From positions 1-7,226 of the forward strand of contig JAADEB010000104.1 of assembly GCA_013153655.1 (NCBI GenBank): 7,226 nt of DNA, read 5' to 3'. Within the stretch, counting starts at the first letter, position 1; each line of letters opens with the position of its first letter. Of the stretch, positions 1 to 5,963 are shown piece after piece. The translations under genes were made by a program, and so were the position numbers. The notes beneath the pieces are model-generated. The model had not been told where the DNA came from and did not search any database. It saw only the letters and a list, made by a program, of their open reading frames with translations. The DNA comes from Chlorobiota bacterium. Lineage in GTDB: Bacteria > Bacteroidota > Bacteroidia > Flavobacteriales > Flavobacteriaceae.

Positions 1-5
1 GTGGT

Positions 6-22
6 AACTTTCTTATAAGCAG
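6..22. repeat. Left copy of an imperfect 17-bp direct repeat
   Basis: This copy reads AACTTTCTTATAAGCAG. A near-identical copy lies at 250-266 in the same orientation. The two differ by one inserted T here, one inserted A there, and one late substitution. The core CTTATAAG is itself palindromic. The pair brackets the heptamer repeat and the foldable segment. Whether the repeat marks an insertion boundary, a pair of protein-binding sites or chance in A+T-rich DNA cannot be decided from one sequence. Confidence 0.45.
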
Positions 23-35
23 CATATTAACAGAA

Positions 36-66
36 CCCAAATCCTAAATCCCAAATCCTAAATCCC
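36..66. repeat. Heptanucleotide tandem repeat CCYAAAT, about 4.4 units
   Basis: The units read CCCAAAT, CCTAAAT, CCCAAAT, CCTAAAT and a final CCC, so the array can also be seen as two perfect 14-bp units plus a partial one. It contains no start codon and lies just upstream of the foldable segment. Short 7-bp arrays of this kind occur between genes in some Bacteroidota (recalled, not checked). No function can be assigned; slippage during replication could change the copy number. Confidence 0.7.
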
Positions 67-72
67 GAAATT

Positions 73-226
73 GGGGGCAACCCCACTGCGAGGGCAATGA
101 GGATACACCGATGGTGTGTCTTTTGCCGGCGCCGGGTGCCTTCCTGTGGAGTTGCCAGGGTCCTTGATTTGGCTAGGTATCATTATGGGGCCTTGTAGGT
201 AGAAACGATATGCATAAAGCCGTATC
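73..226 (+). ncRNA. Candidate structured RNA, family not recognised
   Basis: This is a G+C-rich island in otherwise A+T-rich intergenic DNA. By eye it folds as follows. P1 pairs 76-86 with 146-156 (11 positions, one C/A mismatch at 82/150). Nested inside are P2 (93-97 with 123-127) and P3 (102-109 with 113-120, loop GAT). Directly abutting P1 is P5 (157-164 with 187-194), capped by 165-168 with 179-182. A further hairpin pairs 207-212 with 221-226. Five pairs are G-U on the plus strand and would be A-C mismatches on the minus strand, against one the other way, so plus-strand transcription is favoured. It does not match the tmRNA, RNase P, SRP RNA, tRNA or common riboswitch signatures I know. 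It could be a trans-acting RNA, a long glnN leader element or a degenerate repeat element. No promoter or clear terminator for it was found. Confidence 0.35.
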
Positions 227-249
227 CAACTAAGTTTTGGTTATTGAGC

Positions 250-266
250 AACTTCTTATAAAGCGG
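250..266. repeat. Right copy of an imperfect 17-bp direct repeat
   Basis: This copy reads AACTTCTTATAAAGCGG and corresponds to the copy at 6-22, start to start 244 bp away. It lies 24 bp after the last hairpin of the candidate RNA, at the point where the sequence turns strongly A+T-rich. Confidence 0.45.
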
Positions 267-398
267 AATACAAAAAAATATAACGAATTGGAATTTCAAG
301 TTTTCCGAATAATTTTTGTTTTATCGATTAGATCCCCCTTTTTTTTTGTTTATAGTTCGAAAAAAAATGCCATTTTTTCTGTAACCTGCCCATTATGA
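267..398. other. A+T-rich gene-free stretch upstream of the glnN promoter
   Basis: No open reading frame or RNA gene is recognisable. The stretch is dominated by homopolymer runs: T9 at 339-347 directly after CCCCC (334-338), A8 at 360-367 and T6 at 373-378, followed by A9 at 412-420 just past its end. Such phased A/T tracts can bend DNA or act as an upstream promoter element. The C5-T9 run resembles the tail of a terminator, but no local G-rich arm precedes it. Confidence 0.5.
362..378. promoter_or_regulatory. 17-bp perfect inverted repeat upstream of glnN (possible operator)
   Basis: AAAAAATG and CATTTTTT form perfect 8-bp arms around one central base (370). The site ends 20 bp before the putative -33 element of glnN, a position where an activator or repressor could act. 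The arms are A/T-rich, so chance is a real possibility in this stretch. No nitrogen-regulator consensus is recognised in it. Confidence 0.3.
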
Positions 399-432
399 TT
401 TGCCTCCGTTTAAAAAAAAATATATATTTTTG
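399..432 (+). promoter_or_regulatory. Putative Bacteroidota-type promoter of glnN
   Basis: TATTTTTG at 425-432 matches the -7 consensus TAnnTTTG of the phylum's primary sigma factor exactly. TTTG at 399-402 serves as the -33 element, 22 bases upstream of the box and within the reported flexible spacing. Transcription would begin around 437-440, giving a leader of about 17-20 nt before the ATG at 457. If this is the main promoter, the structured segment at 73-226 is not part of the glnN mRNA. Confidence 0.55.
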
Positions 433-456
433 CACAAATTCAATAAATAACCGATT

Positions 457-2622
457 ATGAATTTACGATTTATCCTTTTGCAAGAGACATTACGACATAA
501 GCCGGTGGATATCAAATCCGTTCCCAAGCGATCGGATATTTTTGAAAAAAATGTTTTTACCGATGAAAAATTACGCCGGTATGTGGATAATCGCACTTTC
601 AAGGCATACTTGAAAGCCAAAGAAAGCGATAAAGGTATCGATCGGAAATTGGCCGGACAAATTGCTTCGGCTATGAAAAGTTGGGCAATGGAAAACGGTG
701 CCACACACTATACCCACTGGTTTCAGCCGCTAACGGGTGGTACGGCCGAAAAACATGACAGCTTTTTGGAAAAATTACCCGACGGTCAAGCTTTGGAAAT
801 GTTTTCGGGTGATCAGTTGGTTCAGCAGGAACCCGATGCATCCAGTTTTCCCAGCGGCGGTTTGCGCAACACTTTCGAAGCCCGTGGATACACGGCTTGG
901 GATCCAGGTTCGCCGGCATTTATTTACGGCACCACCCTTTGTATTCCCACGGTTTTCGTATCCTATACCGGAGAGGCTTTGGACTATAAAACACCTCTGT
1001 TGCGTTCCAAGCAGGTTTTGGACAAATATGCCGTTCCCGTTGCACAATTGTTTAATCGAAATGTGGAAAAGGTCATGCCCACCTTAGGTTGGGAACAAGA
1101 GTATTTTCTAATAGATGAAGCGCTTTTTACCGGCCGTCCCGACTTGATGATGACCGGACGAACACTTCTGGGCCATCCACCGGCCAAAACCCAACAATTG
1201 GACGATCATTATTTCGGCTCCATTCCCGAACGGGTAATGGCTTTTATGCGCGACCTGGAAATCGAAGCGTTGAAACTGGGTATTCCGGTCAAAACGAGGC
1301 ACAACGAAGTGGCGCCCAATCAATATGAAGTGGCACCCGTGTTCGAAGAAATCAATTTGGCAGTGGACCATAATTCCCTCTTAATGGATTTGATGAATAA
1401 AATCGCTCCGCGCCATCATTTTCGTGTCCTTTTGCATGAAAAACCCTTTGCTTTTATGAACGGTTCGGGCAAGCATAACAACTGGTCGCTTATGACCGAC
1501 ACGGGTATTAATCTGTTAAGTCCCGGCGATTCGCCCAAACGAAACCTGCGTTTCCTGACCTTTTTTGTAAACGTGGTAAAGGCCGTCAATGATTATGAAG
1601 AACTCATACGTGCTTCCATCGCTTCGGCGGGCAATGACCACCGTCTCGGCGCCAACGAAGCACCGCCGGCCATCATCTCCGTATTTATCGGACATTACAT
1701 GACCGAAGTTTTCAAAAAAATAAAAACCTTGAAAGGCGGAAAATTAACGCCCGACAAGAAAACCGAATTAAAACTCAACGTGGTGGGTAAAATTCCGGAA
1801 ATTCTTTTGGACAATACCGATCGCAACCGCACGTCTCCTTTTGCTTTTACGGGTAACAAGTTCGAAATTCGCGCCGTGGGCTCCTCGGCCAATTGTGCTT
1901 CGCCCATGACGGTGCTCAATACCATAGTGGCACATCAATTAAAGCAATTTATGGAAGATTACCGCAAGCAAATCGACAAAGGTTTGCAAAAAGACGAAGC
2001 CATCTTTACCATACTGAAAGATTACATCATCCAGTCCGAGCGCATTCTTTTCGACGGCAACGGTTATAGCGAAGCCTGGCATAAGGAAGCCGCAAAACGC
2101 GGATTGAGTAACCTGCGCACCACCCCCGAAGCACTCAAAGCCGCCATGAAACCCGAATACAAGGAATTGTTTACCTCCTTGGGAATTTATTCGGAAGCGG
2201 AACTCGAATCACGCTACCAGGTTCAATTGGAACAATACATCGAAAAAATACTCATCGAAGCACAAGTGTTGGCCGACCTGGTGTCCAATCATATACTACC
2301 CACGGTTTTGCGATACCAAAATCAAGTGGCGGCCAACGTACTTTCGCTCCACTCCCTGGGTATGAATGAAGGGTCCAACAAAGATTTGTTAAATACCCTT
2401 ACCTCCCGTATCCATACGCTCAACGAAGCCTTGGACGGCTTGAAACATATCATGGATGAGGTGGAGACCGCCAAAACCGAAGAGCAAAAGGCGGATAAGA
2501 TTGTGAAGAAACTCTTGCCCGCCATGAACCGGCTGAGAGAAATTTCCGACAAACTGGAAATGATGGTGGATGATGAAATGTGGCCTTTGGTCAAATATCG
2601 CGAAATGTTATTTACTCGATAA
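457..2622 (+). CDS. glnN: Glutamine synthetase type III (GlnN)
   Basis: Cytosolic ATP-dependent ligation of ammonia to glutamate, giving glutamine: the main entry of nitrogen into biosynthesis. At 721 residues it has the normal length of GSIII, a dodecameric family much larger than GSI or GSII and typical of Bacteroidota. Visible GSIII landmarks are GATHYTHWFQPLTGGTAEKH and SFPSGGLRNTFEARGYTAWD in the N-terminal part, KTRHNEVAPNQYE (279-291), NGSGKHNNW (335-343), NDHRLGANE (393-401) and DRNRTSPFAFTGNKFEIR (455-472), which cover the glutamate- and ATP-binding core. The C-terminal part is a long helical region. The start ATG at 457 fits the family's usual N-terminus (M-x-LRF-x-LQE). There is no clear ribosome binding site, as is common in the phylum. 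The gene is monocistronic: its own promoter precedes it and a strong terminator follows. Family assignment is firm; its nitrogen regulation is not visible. Confidence 0.97.
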   Translation: MNLRFILLQETLRHKPVDIKSVPKRSDIFEKNVFTDEKLRRYVDNRTFKAYLKAKESDKGIDRKLAGQIASAMKSWAMENGATHYTHWFQPLTGGTAEKHDSFLEKLPDGQALEMFSGDQLVQQEPDASSFPSGGLRNTFEARGYTAWDPGSPAFIYGTTLCIPTVFVSYTGEALDYKTPLLRSKQVLDKYAVPVAQLFNRNVEKVMPTLGWEQEYFLIDEALFTGRPDLMMTGRTLLGHPPAKTQQLDDHYFGSIPERVMAFMRDLEIEALKLGIPVKTRHNEVAPNQYEVAPVFEEINLAVDHNSLLMDLMNKIAPRHHFRVLLHEKPFAFMNGSGKHNNWSLMTDTGINLLSPGDSPKRNLRFLTFFVNVVKAVNDYEELIRASIASAGNDHRLGANEAPPAIISVFIGHYMTEVFKKIKTLKGGKLTPDKKTELKLNVVGKIPEILLDNTDRNRTSPFAFTGNKFEIRAVGSSANCASPMTVLNTIVAHQLKQFMEDYRKQIDKGLQKDEAIFTILKDYIIQSERILFDGNGYSEAWHKEAAKRGLSNLRTTPEALKAAMKPEYKELFTSLGIYSEAELESRYQVQLEQYIEKILIEAQVLADLVSNHILPTVLRYQNQVAANVLSLHSLGMNEGSNKDLLNTLTSRIHTLNEALDGLKHIMDEVETAKTEEQKADKIVKKLLPAMNRLREISDKLEMMVDDEMWPLVKYREMLFTR

Positions 2623-2643
2623 ATATATATATTCATAACTGTT

Positions 2644-2676
2644 AGGTCCTTCGTTAATATGAAGGACCTTTTTTTT
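2644..2676 (+). terminator. Intrinsic terminator of glnN
   Basis: AGGTCCTTC (2644-2652) pairs perfectly with GAAGGACCT (2661-2669) around an 8-nt loop and runs straight into a T8 tract (2669-2676). It lies 21 bp after the glnN stop codon. It isolates glnN from menB and shows that the ATG at 2659, inside the loop, is not a real start. Confidence 0.93.
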
Positions 2677-2717
2677 AGTAATTATGATGGAAGAAATAAT
2701 AATGATAAGGAAATATT

Positions 2718-2745
2718 TTTGACAAAGAATTTATCATTATTTTTG
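2718..2745 (+). promoter_or_regulatory. Putative promoter of menB
   Basis: TATTTTTG at 2738-2745 is an exact TAnnTTTG box, identical to the one before glnN. TTTG (2718-2721), embedded in TTGACA, lies 16 bases upstream, slightly tighter than the usual spacing. Transcription would begin about 2750-2753, only 8-11 nt before the menB ATG, so the message would be nearly leaderless. Confidence 0.5.
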
Positions 2746-2760
2746 TGGAAAAACCGAGAT

Positions 2761-3579
2761 ATGAAACGTAATTGGCAAACGATTAAAGAGTACGAAGATA
2801 TTTTGTTTGAATTTTTCGAAGGCATCGCCAAAATCACCATCAACCGGCCGGAAGTGTACAATGCATTTCGTCCCAAGACCAACGATGAAATCCTGGATGC
2901 GCTTCATATATGCCGCTACGACCCCGAAATAGACGTGGTGGTGCTTACGGGTGCAGGCGATAAAGCTTTCTGTTCCGGAGGCGACCAGAACGTGAAGGGC
3001 CATGGCGGATATGTGGACGAAAACGGTGTGCCCCGGCTCAATGTGCTGGATGTGCATAAGGCCATTCGTTCGTTGCCCAAGCCGGTAATTGCCATGGTCA
3101 ACGGGTATGCCATCGGCGGCGGCCATGTGTTGCATGTGGTATGTGACCTGACCATTGCTTCGGAAAATGCGCGTTTCGGCCAAACGGGTCCGAAAGTGGG
3201 TAGTTTCGACGGAGGTTTCGGTTCGTCGTATTTGGCGCGACACGTAGGTCAAAAACGGGCCCGGGAAATTTGGTTCCTTTGCGAGCAATATACGGCCGAG
3301 GAGGCCTACCGTATGGGTATGGTCAACAAGGTGGTGCCTTTGGAGGAATTGGAAGACACCACCGTGGAATGGTGCCGTAAGATCCAAAGCAAAAGTCCCA
3401 TGGCCATCCGTATGATTAAGCGCGCCCTGAATGCCGAACTGGACGGACAACGGGGCTTGATGGAATTTGCCGGCGACGCCACCCTGATGTTCTACCTGAT
3501 GGAGGAAGCGCAGGAAGGCAAGCGGGCTTTTCTGGAAAAACGGCCGCCCAACTTCAAGCAATTCCCCAAGTTTCCGTAA
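2761..3579 (+). CDS. menB: 1,4-dihydroxy-2-naphthoyl-CoA synthase (MenB)
   Basis: A crotonase-fold enzyme that closes the second ring of the naphthoquinone: O-succinylbenzoyl-CoA to 1,4-dihydroxy-2-naphthoyl-CoA in menaquinone synthesis. The product has 272 residues, a normal length. Landmarks (numbered from this ATG) are CSGGD at 71-75 and GYAIGGGH at 115-122 (CoA and oxyanion-hole region), FGQTGPKVGSFD at 139-150, REIWFLC at 168-174, and a C-terminal tail EGKRAFLEKRPPNF. Gln141, Gly143 and Trp171 correspond to the bicarbonate-binding residues of E. coli-type (type I) MenB, and Ser148 and Asp150 to its active-site Ser161 and Asp163. The frame is open back to an ATG at 2659, but that lies in the glnN terminator and adds 34 residues foreign to the family; the ATG at 2761 matches MenB N-termini (W-x-TI-x-EYEDI). 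No other men gene is nearby and no terminator is evident downstream. Confidence 0.96.
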   Translation: MKRNWQTIKEYEDILFEFFEGIAKITINRPEVYNAFRPKTNDEILDALHICRYDPEIDVVVLTGAGDKAFCSGGDQNVKGHGGYVDENGVPRLNVLDVHKAIRSLPKPVIAMVNGYAIGGGHVLHVVCDLTIASENARFGQTGPKVGSFDGGFGSSYLARHVGQKRAREIWFLCEQYTAEEAYRMGMVNKVVPLEELEDTTVEWCRKIQSKSPMAIRMIKRALNAELDGQRGLMEFAGDATLMFYLMEEAQEGKRAFLEKRPPNFKQFPKFP

Positions 3580-3681
3580 TTTCTGAGGTGGAGTTGGGTG
3601 TATATAATAGCTGAAAAATCGATGGAACGGGAAGTGGCGTTAAAGTATTTTTAGTTATTCGAAATAAAAAAGAAAAATATC

Positions 3682-3708
3682 TTGCTTCATTAAAATATTG
3701 TATTTTTA
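3682..3708 (+). promoter_or_regulatory. Weak putative promoter of rsh
   Basis: TTG (3682-3684), a 16-base spacer and TATTTTTA (3701-3708) reproduce the menB arrangement, but the last base of the TAnnTTTG box is A. The 146-bp gap after menB holds no convincing terminator, so read-through from menB is also possible. The implied leader before the GTG at 3726 is about 10 nt. Confidence 0.3.
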
Positions 3709-3725
3709 TCAAAATTAAACAAAAC

Positions 3726-5960
3726 GTGGCTGCCTCCGCTTATACCCCCCAGGAAGAACAACGCATGCGCGAACAACTGGATGAAATCATCCGGGTGAGC
3801 TACCAGAAAATCGACGAGAAGGACAAAGATCTGGTGGTCAAAGCTTTTGAGACGGCCAAAGAAGCCCATCAACACCAAAGGCGTAAATCCGGGGAAGCCT
3901 ACATGTTTCATCCCCTGGCCGTGGCCAAAATCGTGGCCGAGCGCATCGGATTGGGCGCCACCTCCATCGCCGCCGCCTTGCTCCACGACACGGTGGAAGA
4001 CACCGAACTCACGGTGGACGATATACGCTTGCATTTCGGCGACAAAATCGCCCGCATCGTGGAAGGGCTGACCAAAATCAAAAACATCCCTATCGGCCAA
4101 TCCGATACGGATACTTCGCTCCAAGCGGAAAATTTTCGCAAACTGATTCTTACACTCAACGAAGACGTGCGCGTCATCCTGATCAAAATCGCCGACCGGC
4201 TTCACAACCTCCAAACCCTGGGCAGCATGCCCCGCCACAAACAGGAAAAAATCGCCTCGGAAACCCTCTATATTTACGCACCTCTGGCTCACCGTTTCGG
4301 TCTCTATAACATCAAAACCGAACTGGAAGATCTTTCCCTCAAATACTTGGAACCGGAAATCTACAACGAAATCGTTCGAAAACTCAAAGAAACCCGTGAG
4401 CAACGGGAAGAGTATATCCGCAAGTTCACCGAAATCGTAGAAAAAGACCTGAAAGAATTCAATATCGAATTCACCATCACCGGACGTCCCAAATCCATTT
4501 ATTCCATCTACAAAAAAATGAAAACCAAAAGGGTGAAATTCGAAGAAATTTACGATATCCTGGCCATTCGTATCATCTACAAGGGACATCCGGTGGTCAA
4601 AATCGACCGGAGCATCGCCTGGAACATCATGTCGGTGGTAACCTACCGGTTTAAGCATAATCCCGAACGCATGCGCAACTGGATCGTGCAACCCAAATCC
4701 ACCGGCTACGAAGCCCTTCATATCACCGTGTTGGGGCCGGGGAACAAATGGGTGGAAGTACAAATCCGCTCCGAACGCATGAACGAAATCGCCGAAAGGG
4801 GTTACGCGGCTCATTACAAATACAAACAAGGTCAAGACGAAGCGCAGGAATTGGGTATCGAACGCTGGCTCAACCAGTTACAGGAAATCCTTAACGAACC
4901 GGTGGAAAACACCTCAGAACTGCTGGACGATATTCGCCTCAACCTGTACAGCGAAGAAATCAACGTCCTCACCCCGAAGGGCGACGTCATTTCGCTGCCC
5001 AAAGGGGCCACCGTACTGGATTTTGCCTTTCATATCCACACCCAAGTGGGCATGCACACCCGGGCCGCCCGGGTCAACGGCCGTATCGTCCCTCTTAATC
5101 ACGTGCTCAATAGCGGCGACCTGGTGGAAATCATCACTTCCAACCAACAAACTCCCAAACATGCCTGGCTCAACATCACCAAAACCGGCCGTGCCCGTTC
5201 TAAAATCAAAGCCTTCCTGCGCCAACAGGAAAACCAAATCGTCAACGAAGGCAAAGAAATCCTCCAACGCAAGTTGCGACACTTAAAAATGGATTTGAAT
5301 GAAAAAAATGTAAATGCCCTTCAAAAATATTTCAAACTCAAAAACAGCCGTGACCTTTTCTACAAAGTAGGTATCGGCGAAATCACCAACGACCAGCTCA
5401 AAGCCTTTGCCAAATCCCAATCCAGCGTTTTCCGGAAATTACTTCAAAACCCCTGGCCCCGAAAAAAAACCATTCAGCCTTCCACTCCCAAAGTTCCCGA
5501 CGACGCACCCAACTACGACATGATCGTGTTCGGCCCCGACGAACAACATTTGGATTATACCCTGGCCAACTGCTGCAATCCGCTGCCAGGTGACGATATT
5601 TTTGGTTTTGTCACCATCAACGAAGGCATCAAGGTCCACAAAAAAACCTGTCCCAATGCCATTTATCTACAATCGCGATACGCACACCGCATTATTCCCG
5701 CCATATGGATCGACTCGTCGAAACAGGAATTCAAAGTGCGGTTGCGCATTTCCGGTGCCGACCGCCCCGGCATTGTAGCCGACATTACCGACCTGATCGC
5801 CCGCCAACTCCAATTCAAAATGCGCCACGTGGATTTCGACGACCAAAACGGTGTGTTTACCGGCAACATTACCGTCTATTTGCAAAACACCAACCAACTG
5901 AAAACCCTTACCCTCCGCCTCCAACAAATCGAAGGGGTGGAAAAGGTGGAAAAACTCTAA
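3726..5960 (+). CDS. rsh: RelA/SpoT-family bifunctional (p)ppGpp synthetase/hydrolase
   Basis: A cytosolic, ribosome-associated stringent-response enzyme that makes and degrades (p)ppGpp; 744 residues, normal for a long RSH. Domains: HD hydrolase (about 30-200) with Arg53, His62, His87-Asp88, Glu91-Asp92, Asp157 and Asn161 all present, so hydrolysis is likely; synthetase (about 230-370) with GRPKSIYSIYKKM at 253-265, Asp277, Tyr328 and Glu344 of VEVQIRSE; TGS (about 410-470); helical region; conserved-cysteine domain with Cys615-Cys616, His637 and Cys641; ACT (about 668-744). The motif that reads RxKD in bifunctional enzymes and ExDD in RelA is R-M-R-N here (315-318), with Asn in place of Asp. 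The start is GTG; the frame is open back to 3615 without an ATG, and the first ATG (3765) would remove the family-like YTPQEE segment. The coding strand is C-rich and G-poor. The next gene starts 3 bp after the stop. Confidence 0.95.
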   Translation: MAASAYTPQEEQRMREQLDEIIRVSYQKIDEKDKDLVVKAFETAKEAHQHQRRKSGEAYMFHPLAVAKIVAERIGLGATSIAAALLHDTVEDTELTVDDIRLHFGDKIARIVEGLTKIKNIPIGQSDTDTSLQAENFRKLILTLNEDVRVILIKIADRLHNLQTLGSMPRHKQEKIASETLYIYAPLAHRFGLYNIKTELEDLSLKYLEPEIYNEIVRKLKETREQREEYIRKFTEIVEKDLKEFNIEFTITGRPKSIYSIYKKMKTKRVKFEEIYDILAIRIIYKGHPVVKIDRSIAWNIMSVVTYRFKHNPERMRNWIVQPKSTGYEALHITVLGPGNKWVEVQIRSERMNEIAERGYAAHYKYKQGQDEAQELGIERWLNQLQEILNEPVENTSELLDDIRLNLYSEEINVLTPKGDVISLPKGATVLDFAFHIHTQVGMHTRAARVNGRIVPLNHVLNSGDLVEIITSNQQTPKHAWLNITKTGRARSKIKAFLRQQENQIVNEGKEILQRKLRHLKMDLNEKNVNALQKYFKLKNSRDLFYKVGIGEITNDQLKAFAKSQSSVFRKLLQNPWPRKKTIQPSTPKVPDDAPNYDMIVFGPDEQHLDYTLANCCNPLPGDDIFGFVTINEGIKVHKKTCPNAIYLQSRYAHRIIPAIWIDSSKQEFKVRLRISGADRPGIVADITDLIARQLQFKMRHVDFDDQNGVFTGNITVYLQNTNQLKTLTLRLQQIEGVEKVEKL

Positions 5961-5963
5961 GGT

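Noticed and set aside
36..66. Telomere-like repeat (CCCTAAA family)
   Set aside because: Only about four units with alternating C/T, in clearly bacterial DNA; a simple intergenic heptamer repeat is sufficient.
97..198. 33-codon frame (ATG at 97) inside the RNA candidate
   Set aside because: Cys- and Arg-rich product without resemblance to any protein. The bases are better explained by the helices, and all three frames there are similarly short.
73..226. Known RNA classes: cobalamin or TPP riboswitch, SRP RNA, tmRNA, RNase P, 6S, integron attC
   Set aside because: Hallmark conserved strings are missing, and the branched multi-stem layout does not resemble the long 6S hairpin. attC core sites (RYYYAAC/GTTRRRY) do not fit.
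2659..2760. Upstream in-frame ATG extending menB by 34 residues
   Set aside because: The ATG lies in the loop of the glnN terminator, the added residues are encoded by A+T-rich intergenic DNA, the putative promoter lies downstream of it, and the family N-terminus fits the ATG at 2761.
2737..3561. 274-codon open frame on the minus strand opposite menB
   Set aside because: Antisense shadow of menB with no family resemblance and no promoter or start context.
3651..3670. Terminator for menB from the A/T inverted repeat TTATT-cga-AATAA
   Set aside because: The stem is five A-T pairs with no G+C content and no clear T tract after it; too weak to call.
3690..4835. 381-codon open frame on the minus strand opposite rsh
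   Set aside because: Fully antisense to a confidently identified gene. Its product is rich in Phe, His, Asp and Gly as expected from reverse reading of this codon usage, and it has no recognisable domain.
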